Shown here: piece by piece, positions 1 to 6,200 of the stretch
How positions within the stretch are numbered: position 1 is the first letter of the stretch
Layout of the letters: each line of letters begins with the position of its first letter
NCBI GenBank assembly: GCA_025450355.1
Contig: JANWHR010000010.1
Coordinates: forward strand, 1 to 11,885
DNA length: 11,885 bases
Direction: 5' to 3'
DNA from: Micropepsaceae bacterium
GTDB lineage: Bacteria > Pseudomonadota > Alphaproteobacteria > Micropepsales > Micropepsaceae
Made by a program: the position numbers and the translations under genes
The notes under the pieces: generated by a model
The model's input: the letters and a program-made list of their open reading frames with translations, nothing else
The model's database searches: none
Told to the model about the DNA's origin: nothing

Positions 1-317
1 CAGGCCTGCAGCACATTGCCCTGCTGATCGAACTGAACCACCGAAGGTGCGGTGAAGCAGCACTTGGACTTGTCGCCGCGTTGCGCCCGCTTGTCGCGAT
101 CATTCACCGTCCGCGGACGTTGACTGATCCAGATGGTGTCGTCTTTGGGATCGACAAAAATGCCGCCGATCTGGCCGAAGATCCAGTTGTGCGGCAGCGG
201 TTTGGGCCAACTCGTGTCGATCTGGAATTGCGGCACTTTCTCCGCCGTGGAAGCAGGCTGCACGAATGTGAACGCGACAAGGCCCGCCAGAGCAGCCATG
301 CGAGTGAAATGCGCCAT
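1..317 (-). CDS. Secreted NHL/beta-propeller-like protein, N-terminal part (cut by window edge)
   Basis: Only the first 105 codons are in the window and the frame is open to base 1. Residues 1-25 form a signal peptide (hydrophobic AALAGLVAFTFV, likely cleavage after Ala-Ser-Thr-Ala), so the mature protein should be periplasmic or secreted. The mature start follows a pattern I recognise from exported six-bladed propeller (NHL / peptidyl-amidating-lyase-like) proteins: DTSWPKPLPHNW (residues 34-45), GQIGGIFVD, then IWISQRPRT and a CC pair at 86-87 ahead of the first repeat element (VVQFDQQGNVLQA). ATG at 317 is chosen because AGGGAG lies 6 nt upstream; an inner ATG at codon 7 would shorten the signal. 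It lies 68 nt downstream of the PEBP gene on the same strand, so co-transcription is likely. The substrate or ligand is unknown, and enzymatic activity cannot be judged from this fragment. Confidence 0.82.
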   Translation of the reverse strand, partial: MAHFTRMAALAGLVAFTFVQPASTAEKVPQFQIDTSWPKPLPHNWIFGQIGGIFVDPKDDTIWISQRPRTVNDRDKRAQRGDKSKCCFTAPSVVQFDQQGNVLQA

Positions 318-344
318 CAATTTCTCCCTGTGAATCTGAAGTCA

Positions 345-376
345 GGGCGGCGAACCTTTCTTGTGGTCCGCCGCCC
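345..376 (-). repeat. GC-rich intercistronic hairpin between the PEBP and NHL-like genes
   Basis: GGGCGGCG (345-352) pairs perfectly with CGCCGCCC (369-376). After one mismatch, ACC (354-356) pairs with GGT (365-367), leaving an 8-nt loop. On the minus strand the hairpin starts 9 nt after the PEBP stop codon and is not followed by a T run, so it is not a classical terminator for that operon. On the plus strand it is followed by six T (382-387), but no plus-strand gene leads into it. It may stabilise the upstream mRNA 3' end, attenuate expression of the next gene, or stop antisense reads. The role is inference. Confidence 0.6.
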
Positions 377-385
377 CGAACTTTT

Positions 386-994
386 TTACGGATGCGTGAA
401 CAGGCCAACCAGACCGGCCGCACCTTTCGCGTGTCCGGTTCCCGTGCCTTCCGCCAGCCTCTGATTCAGTTGCGGAAGCGTCAGACCCGGCGGAAGCTCT
501 TTGGGATCGAGATCCGTCGCGATGATCTTGAACGTGTAGTGATGCGGTGAACCGGCGGGCGTGCAAGGGCCGGAGTAATAGCCGACGCCCTGCGTGCTCT
601 TGCCGCCGACATATTTGTCCGAAGGCTTGCTCACTTCACCTTCGTCAAAATGGTTGACGTCGGCGGGAATGCCATAGGCGACCCAGTGGAACACGCCAAG
701 GCCACCGCGGCCCTCCGGATCGACCATGGTGAGCACGAAGCTCTTTGTGCCCGGAGGCGCGCCGCTCCAGGACAGTTCCGGCGAGTCGTTCTCGCCGACG
801 CAGTTGGGGTTGGGATTGGCGCCCGGCTGATTTTTGTTCGACACCTTCCTTGGCATCATCGTGCCATCCCTGAAGGTTGTGGATGTCAGTTTGAACGGCG
901 CCGAAGCGCCAAAGGCGTGGTCGCCAATGACCCACGACCCAGCCAGAACGGCGGCAACTCCCGCCAATACCAATGTGGAACGTTGAGCAGACAT
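386..994 (-). CDS. Exported YbhB/YbcL-family (PEBP, Raf-kinase-inhibitor-like) protein
   Basis: A 202-residue protein of the phosphatidylethanolamine-binding protein fold. Residues 1-30 are a signal peptide or N-terminal anchor (LVLAGVAAVLAGSWVIG, then AFGA). The PEBP pocket signatures are all present: SPELSWSGAPPGTKSF (71-86), DPE (92-94), HWVAYGIP (103-110), GPCTPAGSPHHYTF (142-155) and a C-terminal GHAKG. Two Cys (65 and 144) could form a disulphide after export. The bacterial family binds small anionic ligands, and its physiological role is poorly defined. Start: an ATG seven codons upstream is in frame, but 994 is preferred because GGAGGA sits 6 nt upstream. Its promoter must lie in the 160-nt region shared with the divergent dehydrogenase gene. 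The NHL-like gene follows it. Family assignment is secure; function is not. Confidence 0.94.
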   Translation of the reverse strand: MSAQRSTLVLAGVAAVLAGSWVIGDHAFGASAPFKLTSTTFRDGTMMPRKVSNKNQPGANPNPNCVGENDSPELSWSGAPPGTKSFVLTMVDPEGRGGLGVFHWVAYGIPADVNHFDEGEVSKPSDKYVGGKSTQGVGYYSGPCTPAGSPHHYTFKIIATDLDPKELPPGLTLPQLNQRLAEGTGTGHAKGAAGLVGLFTHP

Positions 995-1000
995 GGATTG

Positions 1001-1006
1001 TCCTCC
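1001..1006 (-). promoter_or_regulatory. Ribosome binding site fixing the PEBP start
   Basis: On the minus strand this reads GGAGGA, 6 nt before ATG 994. It lies inside the seven-codon upstream extension, so the longer in-frame start at 1015 is unlikely. Confidence 0.8.
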
Positions 1007-1143
1007 GCTTCTCATGGAAAAGGTCGTGGATTGGAACTGCGTCCGACCGGAGACTGAAAATAAATGATGCGCCGGAGCGCCGCAATCGCCGGGAATGCAT
1101 CCCCCGGGCTGTTTTCACGTTCACCATTGTCCCAGAACAGGCC

Positions 1144-1149
1144 GGAGGG
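1144..1149 (+). promoter_or_regulatory. Ribosome binding site fixing the dehydrogenase start
   Basis: GGAGGG, 5 nt ahead of ATG 1155. The open frame extends back to an ATG at 1095, but that start lacks a comparable site and would add 20 residues ahead of the nucleotide-binding fold that do not resemble the family. Confidence 0.8.
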
Positions 1150-1154
1150 CAGCC

Positions 1155-2192
1155 ATGGCAGAACTACTGCGCATCCCGGGTTGCGAAAATCGCAAGCCCA
1201 ACGTTGTCATCACCGGCGGTTCTGCGGGGCTCGGCCGGGCAACGGCCCTGGAATTCGCCAGACGTGGCTGCAATGTTGCGGTGATTTCACGCGATCCTGG
1301 CCGGCTGGCGGACACGAAGCGCGACATCGAGGCCGCAGGCGGCAGCAGCCTCACCTTTCCGGTCGATGTTTCCAATGCCAACGCGGTGCAGACTGCGGCC
1401 GACACAGTCGCCAGCGAATGGAATTCCATCGATGTGTGGGTGAACTGCGCCATGGCGACCGTCTTTGCGCCGTTTCACGAGATCAGCCCGGACGAGTTCC
1501 GCCGGGTTGCGGAAGTCACTTTTCTCGGTTTCGTCTATGGCACCATGGCGGCATTGAAACACATGCGCCCGCGCAACAACGGCACCATCGTGCAGGTGGG
1601 TTCGGCGCTGTCCTATCGCTCAATTCCCCTGCAATCCGCCTATTGCGGCTGCAAATTCGCCATTCGGGGCTTTACCGACTCGCTTCGCAGCGAGCTGCTG
1701 CACGATAAAAGCGCGGTTCGGCTGACCATGGTGCAGATGCCGGCGTTCAATACGCCGCAGTTCGACTGGGCCAGGAACAAAATGCCCCGCAAGCCCATGC
1801 CTGTGCCGCCGATTTTCCAGCCGGAATATGGTGCCCGCGCGATCACGCGCGCGGCACAGCAGGCGCCGCGGGAGCTGTGGGTGGGAAAGCCGGCCATTCA
1901 GGCGATCCTGGGAAATTTCGTCGCTCCGGCCTGGATCGATCGCTTCCTCGCCCGCGATGGCTATGAAGGCCAATTGTCGCCCGAACGCAGCGATCCGTCA
2001 CAGCCGGACAATCTGTTCTCGCCCGTGCAGGGGAAATTCGGCGCGCACGGCCGCTTCGACCGCCAAAGTTCGCCCGGCGGCTACGTGACGGCCAGTGCCG
2101 GGACGATTCGCAAATTCCTTGGCGCCACAGCGCTTGCCGGCATCCTGGGCCTTATCGTCTCCACTGCATTGGGGGTCAGAAACGGGAGATAA
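1155..2192 (+). CDS. Short-chain dehydrogenase/reductase with C-terminal membrane anchor (PRK07109-like)
   Basis: A 345-residue NAD(P)-dependent oxidoreductase of the long SDR subgroup resembling PRK07109. The Rossmann motif TGGSAGLG is at 20-27. Arg46 after the second strand suggests NADP(H) preference. The catalytic residues Ser150, Tyr163 and Lys167 are in place (GSALSYR; YCGCK). The usual NNAG appears as NCAM (97-100), and Thr122 stands where many SDRs have the structural Asn; I recall Thr there in this subgroup. The tail after about residue 230 contains the subgroup features FDWARNKMPRKP and a GAHGRFD segment. Residues 321-341 form a hydrophobic helix followed by RNGR, which would anchor the C terminus in the inner membrane with the catalytic domain in the cytoplasm. 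It is first of three same-strand genes, 57 nt before the porin. The substrate cannot be told. Confidence 0.94.
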   Translation: MAELLRIPGCENRKPNVVITGGSAGLGRATALEFARRGCNVAVISRDPGRLADTKRDIEAAGGSSLTFPVDVSNANAVQTAADTVASEWNSIDVWVNCAMATVFAPFHEISPDEFRRVAEVTFLGFVYGTMAALKHMRPRNNGTIVQVGSALSYRSIPLQSAYCGCKFAIRGFTDSLRSELLHDKSAVRLTMVQMPAFNTPQFDWARNKMPRKPMPVPPIFQPEYGARAITRAAQQAPRELWVGKPAIQAILGNFVAPAWIDRFLARDGYEGQLSPERSDPSQPDNLFSPVQGKFGAHGRFDRQSSPGGYVTASAGTIRKFLGATALAGILGLIVSTALGVRNGR

Positions 2193-2249
2193 GACTCGCC
2201 AGCGAAGCTCTCTGCCTTATTCTGGCGATGCGATTCTCGTTGAGACTGG

Positions 2250-3515
2250 TTGCCGCGCATTTGCGACCTGGTTCTCCGCTCCAGCATCTTCGTGCTCGCA
2301 ATTGCGGCCGGTTCATTCGGCGCCGCCGCGAATGCGCAGGACGAATTCGTCTCCGCGGTCGCCAATGGGATGCCGCTGGCCGATCTCCGCCTGCGTTTCG
2401 AGGATGTCGCGCAGTCAAACAGGCCGCGGCGTGCCTACGCGACGACCTTGCGGGCACGGCTGGGATACGAAACCGGTGAATGGTTCGGCTTTACCGCCCT
2501 GGCCGAAGGAGACGTGATCACTCATGCCGATGGAGAACATTTCAACAGCACCCTGAACGGCCGGACGGTTTTTCCTGTCATCTCCGATCCCGATATGGTG
2601 GCTCTGAACCGCCTGGAGCTCGATTATGGCGCGTCTCTGACCGATGCCGGCTCGAACAGGAAAGACCTGCACATTTCTGCCGGCCGGCAGCGAATCATTT
2701 TTGGCGACGCCCGCTTCATCGGCAATGCCGGGTGGAGGCAACACGAGCAGACGTTCGATGGCGTGACGATTGTTGACACCTCGTTGCCGGACACGGTTCT
2801 GGCTTACGCCTGGGTTGGCGGAGTCAATCGCATCTTCGGACCGCACAGCCCGATGGGCCGTTTCACCGGCGATACGAATTTGTTCAATGCCGTTTACGCC
2901 GGACTGGCGCCGATCGCGAAGTTTGAGGCCTACGCCTATCTGTTGGATTTTCACCAGGCGCCGTTGCTCTCGACTGCGACCTACGGTGTGCGGGACGAAA
3001 GCGTTCTGACTCTGATGCCCGGGATGACCGCACAGCTCAACGGTGCTTATGCGCGCCAAAGCAATTACGGTACGAACTCGCTGCGTTTCGACCTGTCTTA
3101 TTATCTCGCCGAAGGGGGGCTGTCGTATGCGGGAATGTCGGAACTGCTGGGTTATGAGGTGCTGCAGGGCAATGGGGTGATCGGCCTGTCCACGCCGCTG
3201 GCCTCCCTGCACGGATTTCAGGGCTGGGCGGAGTCGTTTCTGACCGATCCGCCGAACGGGATTCGCGATCTTTATGCGCGAACCCGCTACAGCTTTCCGG
3301 CGCCGGCCATCTCTTCGACGATCGCCGCGACTCTGGTTTACCACGATTTTTCGGCAGAGCACGTTCGCGCCCATTACGGGAGCGAGTGGGACGGTTCTTT
3401 GGAAGCCGCACTGCCGCATGGCTTTTCGCTGGGCACGGCCTTTGCCGATTTCGGGGGCCGCGGCGCCTTTCCTGACAAATCGGTATTCTGGCTCTACAGT
3501 GGCTACCGCTACTGA
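2250..3515 (+). CDS. Outer-membrane beta-barrel, alginate export (AlgE-like) family
   Basis: From a TTG start this gives 421 residues: a signal peptide (1-29, hydrophobic SSIFVLAIAAGSFGAAANA, then QDEF) and a beta-barrel of alternating polar/hydrophobic strands ending in an aromatic residue (YSGYRY), the usual signal for the barrel-assembly machinery. Family signatures are GRQRIIFGDARFIG (145-158) followed by W162 and FDGV (169-172), and late in the barrel HGFQGWAESFL (321-331) with GIRDLY. These point to the alginate_exp family, which includes AlgE but mostly holds uncharacterised porins; no other alginate genes are here, so alginate transport is not implied. The start is uncertain: an in-frame TGA at 2241-2243 limits it, no ATG is available before the signal peptide, and the ribosome site is weak. 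An out-of-frame ATG lies at 2228. It sits between the dehydrogenase and the bicupin, probably in one operon. Confidence 0.88.
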   Translation: MPRICDLVLRSSIFVLAIAAGSFGAAANAQDEFVSAVANGMPLADLRLRFEDVAQSNRPRRAYATTLRARLGYETGEWFGFTALAEGDVITHADGEHFNSTLNGRTVFPVISDPDMVALNRLELDYGASLTDAGSNRKDLHISAGRQRIIFGDARFIGNAGWRQHEQTFDGVTIVDTSLPDTVLAYAWVGGVNRIFGPHSPMGRFTGDTNLFNAVYAGLAPIAKFEAYAYLLDFHQAPLLSTATYGVRDESVLTLMPGMTAQLNGAYARQSNYGTNSLRFDLSYYLAEGGLSYAGMSELLGYEVLQGNGVIGLSTPLASLHGFQGWAESFLTDPPNGIRDLYARTRYSFPAPAISSTIAATLVYHDFSAEHVRAHYGSEWDGSLEAALPHGFSLGTAFADFGGRGAFPDKSVFWLYSGYRY

Positions 3516-3556
3516 ACAGAGCGCAACGAACTGTTGATCGGCCATTCGAGGAATCC

Positions 3557-4261
3557 ATGAAAGAAATCGCGACTGCCGCGGTCATTGCGGTGTGGTTGCT
3601 GCCAATTGGCCATTTGGTTGCGCAGGAGGAGGAACGCGCGGTTCCCATTCTTCAGGCGCCATTTCATCTTCCGGTCTTCCGCAACGAATACATCACGCTG
3701 CTGAACGTCAATGTGCCTCCCGGCAAAACCACCGGTTATCACATCCACACGGGCGATTCCGTTTCGGTGAATATCGGGGCGGCCGACATGACCAATCAGG
3801 ATTTTGGCTCGGACACCGTGAGTGCGCCGCAGCGGGGTCAGCCCGGCCGCGTGACCTATGCCGATTACCGCAAGGCTTCGAAAACCCATAAGGCCGTGAA
3901 CGTCGGTACGACAACCTTCCACAACATCTCGTTCATCTTCAATTCGCCCACGCCATGGCATCTCACGCCCGGTTCGCGTGATGGCAAGGCCGGCTACACG
4001 CAGGTGATCGACAACGAGCGCGTGCGTGGCTGGCGGCTGGTGCTGGACCCCGGTCAGTCCGCCGCACAGATTACACAGCAATCACCGGGCATCCGCATTG
4101 TCGTTCAGGGTGGGGATATCGTCGAGAAGGTGCCCGGCCGGCCGGACCGGCCCATGCAACCGCACACCGGCGAATTCTTCTGGCAGGATGGCCCCGTCAC
4201 GCGCGAAGTCCAGAACGTGGGCACCACCCGCCTCGAACTGGTCGAGTTTGAACTGAAGTAA
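3557..4261 (+). CDS. Exported bicupin-like protein of unknown function
   Basis: A 234-residue protein with a signal peptide (1-22, TAAVIAVWLLPIGHLVA, mature start near QEEE), so probably periplasmic. Two similar halves can be seen. The first has FRNEYITLLNVNVPPGKTTGYHIH (41-64) with a possible metal pair His62/His64, then HKAVNVGTTTFHNISFIF (111-128). The second has RGWRLVLDPGQSAAQ (157-171) and ends with REVQNVGTTRLELVEFEL (216-233). The NVGTT element repeats at 115 and 220, about 105 residues apart. The second half lacks the HxH pair, so at most one metal site is expected. ATG 3557 follows GAGGAA with good spacing, 41 nt after the porin stop. It ends 14 nt from the tail of the convergent acetamidase. 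A cupin fold is inferred from the pattern; substrate and reaction are unknown. Confidence 0.8.
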   Translation: MKEIATAAVIAVWLLPIGHLVAQEEERAVPILQAPFHLPVFRNEYITLLNVNVPPGKTTGYHIHTGDSVSVNIGAADMTNQDFGSDTVSAPQRGQPGRVTYADYRKASKTHKAVNVGTTTFHNISFIFNSPTPWHLTPGSRDGKAGYTQVIDNERVRGWRLVLDPGQSAAQITQQSPGIRIVVQGGDIVEKVPGRPDRPMQPHTGEFFWQDGPVTREVQNVGTTRLELVEFELK

Positions 4262-4275
4262 GGCCCTGAAATCGG

Positions 4276-5310
4276 CTACCGCCCCTGAAATATCGCCTTC
4301 GGAATCATTCCGTGTACGCCGACGGTGCCGTCCACCACCTGCGTCACGTGATAATCCACCGCGACGCTGGCGATCTCGTAGGCTTCTTCCCGCGTTAACT
4401 TTGGGAAGCGCTGCGTCAGGAAGCTGATGGTTTCGCGTACGGCGATTTTCATGGCTTCGTCCAGGTTCGGGTTCAACCCCATGACGATCCAGTGTGTGGG
4501 TGTTTCGGCCCGCGGCCACACCAGTTTCATGTCTTTGCGCACGACGAACTGAAACCGTCCGCGCAAATTGGTTTCGATGGCGGAAAGATCGACTTCGCCA
4601 TCGCCCTGCGCACCGTGTCCATCGCCCACCGAGAACAGCGCGCCTGGCACGTGCACCGGCAGATACAGAATCGATCCCGCGCCCAGTTCCTTGTTGTCCA
4701 TGTTTCCGGCGTGCACGCCCGGCGGGCCGCTGCTGATCCGGCCCATCACCTCGGGCGGCGCAACACCCATGGTACCGAAGAACGGGTGCGTCAGCGGGAC
4801 GACGACGCCCGGCGCCACGGTCGCGGTGCGATTACGCCGGTCAATGGGAATGATGCGCTGCCAGAACGCCGTAAAATCATCCGGCAGTGCGCCAGTATAG
4901 GGGCGCTGGCGGTTGTAGCCGTAATCCGTTGCCAACTCGATCTGCAGGATGCGGACTTCCAGCACATCGCCCGGCATCGCGCCGCTGACGAAGACGGGGC
5001 CTGTCAGGATGTGCGGACCAGGTCCACGGTCCTTCACGGTCCGGTAGATGTCGCGCACATATTGCGGCACGGCGCTTGGGGGAACCACTCCGGAGGCATC
5101 CACCGCCTCCGGCTCGATCTGCGGCGAGGCTTCGATCGTCACGATGTCGCCAGAATTGATCCGCAGCACCGGGCGGTTCGCAGCGTTGAAATTCCCGATA
5201 TTCACCGTCTGGGGCGAAGGCATCAGGGTATACTCTGCAGCGGATGCGGCGCTTGCCGTGACCAATCCGGCCATCACAGCGCCGCAACAGACAGCAATCA
5301 TTCGGCTCAT
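4276..5310 (-). CDS. Exported acetamidase/formamidase-family amidohydrolase
   Basis: A 344-residue member of the FmdA/AmdA acetamidase/formamidase family, whose characterised members release ammonia from short aliphatic amides. Family motifs in order: HILTGPVFVSGAMPGDVLEV (100-119), PLTHPFFGTMGVAP (172-185), HAGNMDNKELGAGS (200-213), LPVHVPGALFSVGDGHGAQGDGE (217-239), with Asp, Glu and His residues that form the metal/active site in this family. Unlike classical cytosolic FmdA it begins with a clear signal peptide (MIAVCCGAVMAGLVTASAASA, 4-24), so it should act in the periplasm. ATG 5310 is chosen because GAGGTGG lies just upstream; in-frame ATGs at 5322 and 5301 are alternatives. It starts 16 nt after the binding-protein stop, so the two are almost certainly co-transcribed. 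Substrate is unknown; simple amides or amide-bearing organics are reasonable guesses. Confidence 0.92.
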   Translation of the reverse strand: MSRMIAVCCGAVMAGLVTASAASAAEYTLMPSPQTVNIGNFNAANRPVLRINSGDIVTIEASPQIEPEAVDASGVVPPSAVPQYVRDIYRTVKDRGPGPHILTGPVFVSGAMPGDVLEVRILQIELATDYGYNRQRPYTGALPDDFTAFWQRIIPIDRRNRTATVAPGVVVPLTHPFFGTMGVAPPEVMGRISSGPPGVHAGNMDNKELGAGSILYLPVHVPGALFSVGDGHGAQGDGEVDLSAIETNLRGRFQFVVRKDMKLVWPRAETPTHWIVMGLNPNLDEAMKIAVRETISFLTQRFPKLTREEAYEIASVAVDYHVTQVVDGTVGVHGMIPKAIFQGR

Positions 5311-5313
5311 CGG

Positions 5314-5320
5314 CCACCTC
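5314..5320 (-). promoter_or_regulatory. Ribosome binding site of the acetamidase gene
   Basis: On the minus strand GAGGTGG ends 3 nt before ATG 5310, within the 16-nt gap after the binding-protein stop codon. It overlaps the alternative ATG region at 5320-5322, which argues for the start at 5310. Confidence 0.65.
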
Positions 5321-5326
5321 ATTCGC

Positions 5327-6091
5327 TCAGTGCGCCGGTTCGAGTCCCGCGGCGCGGACGATCTTCGCGCCTTCCGGGCTGAGGATCGCCTGCAACAGCG
5401 CCTTTGCGTCTCCCGGATTCGCGGCGTTTGCCCCGACGCCACCGGCAAATGTCGCGGGATCCTGAAGCTCTTGCGGAATTAGCCCCACCAGCTTCACGCC
5501 CTTGAGGGGCAGCACTTCGCTGGCAAAAGCGATGGCCAGATCAGACTGGCCGGCCGAAACCTTTTCCACCGCCGCGGCTCCGGTCGGACCGTACACGGAT
5601 TTCTTCACGGCATCGCCTGCGATCCCGAGCCGTTCCAGCACATGCACAATGCCGGCGCCTGCCTGACCGCCGGTCTTCGGGTCGATGTATGAAATCGTCT
5701 GGGCGGACGAGAGCGTCCGCTTCAGCGCGGTCACGCTGGATATGTCGGGAGCGGTTGCGTCGCTCTTCACCGCGATTCCCAGAATCGCGCGCGACAGCTC
5801 GACATGTGTGCCGGGCGCCACAAGCTTTTCCTTTTCGAGCTGCGACAGTCCGGCCGAAGTCATCTCCACCAGATCGGGCTTTTCGCCGTTGTGAATTCGC
5901 GCCGTAATTGTGCCGGTCGTACCGACGACGAACTCGAGAGTATCGCCGTGCTGTTTTGCGAAATCGTCCGCTATCTGCTGAATGGCGTGCGCCATGGCTC
6001 CGCTGACATAGACTTTGAGGGGCGCCGCATGTGCGGCCGGCGGCAGCAATGCGATTGCCGTAGCCATCAAACCCGATTGCAAATTTCTCAT
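5327..6091 (-). CDS. ModA-like periplasmic substrate-binding protein, orphan
   Basis: A 254-residue extracellular solute-binding protein of the ModA/type-2 periplasmic binding fold (SBP_bac_11-like). Residues 1-22 are a signal peptide (MATAIALLPPAAHA, cleavage before APLKV). Ligand-loop motifs follow the ModA layout: VYVSGAM (27-33), VGTTGTI (56-62), HNGEKPDLVEM (67-77), YIDPKTGGQAG (135-145), and AGQSDLAIAFASE (180-192). ModA proteins capture oxyanions for an ABC permease, but no permease or ATPase gene is next to it, and many ModA-like proteins in soil proteobacteria are uncharacterised orphans, so a molybdate role is not claimed. Start 6091 follows AAAGGA at 8 nt; an in-frame ATG at 6112 would add seven residues. 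It is 109 nt downstream of the transferase gene, with a palindromic repeat between, and 16 nt upstream of the acetamidase. Confidence 0.85.
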   Translation of the reverse strand: MRNLQSGLMATAIALLPPAAHAAPLKVYVSGAMAHAIQQIADDFAKQHGDTLEFVVGTTGTITARIHNGEKPDLVEMTSAGLSQLEKEKLVAPGTHVELSRAILGIAVKSDATAPDISSVTALKRTLSSAQTISYIDPKTGGQAGAGIVHVLERLGIAGDAVKKSVYGPTGAAAVEKVSAGQSDLAIAFASEVLPLKGVKLVGLIPQELQDPATFAGGVGANAANPGDAKALLQAILSPEGAKIVRAAGLEPAH

Positions 6092-6124
6092 CGCGGGAGT
6101 CCTTTCAGTCATGTTCAGTGCGTA

Positions 6125-6195
6125 CCCCTCACCCGGAACGCCAGCAGCGCGCTTGAAGCGTGCGGCGCTCCGCCCTCTCCCACAAGGGGAGAGGG
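6125..6195. repeat. Palindromic intergenic repeat element
   Basis: CCCTCTCCC (6173-6181) and GGGAGAGGG (6187-6195) form a perfect 9-bp stem with a 5-nt loop. The element begins with CCCCTCACCCGG (6125-6136), which can alternatively pair with the GGGAGAGGG arm with one mismatch, and has a GC-rich centre. This arrangement matches dispersed REP/BRE-like repeats known to me from Bradyrhizobium and related alphaproteobacteria. It starts 5 nt beyond the transferase stop codon on the minus strand. No T run follows in that direction, so it is more likely an mRNA-end stabiliser or processing site than an intrinsic terminator. Copy number elsewhere in the genome is not visible here. Confidence 0.72.
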
Positions 6196-6200
6196 ATTCT

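Larger units (their letters stand above)
995..1154. promoter_or_regulatory. Divergent intergenic region, expected promoters for two operons
   Basis: These 160 nt separate the minus-strand PEBP start from the plus-strand dehydrogenase start and must hold both transcription starts. Apart from the two ribosome binding sites I see no convincing -35/-10 pair or clean operator palindrome. A short AT-rich patch (AAAATAAATGATG, near 1056-1068) is the only base-composition break. The promoter call rests on gene orientation alone. Confidence 0.45.

Noticed and set aside
2250..3515. Naming the barrel algE and inferring alginate secretion.
   Set aside because: No alginate biosynthesis genes are present, and the domain family is broad and mostly uncharacterised.
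2415..3545. A 376-codon open frame on the minus strand, opposite the outer-membrane barrel gene.
   Set aside because: It is rich in Arg, Gln and His without a recognisable fold, while the plus-strand frame shows a signal peptide, family motifs and a barrel terminus. It is a GC-driven shadow frame.
4492..5382. A 296-codon plus-strand open frame opposite the acetamidase.
   Set aside because: Composition is rich in Arg and His with no domain; the opposite strand carries all acetamidase motifs.
5327..6091. Naming the binding protein modA with a molybdate role.
   Set aside because: No modB/modC neighbours and the ligand residues cannot be confirmed by eye; only the fold family is supported.
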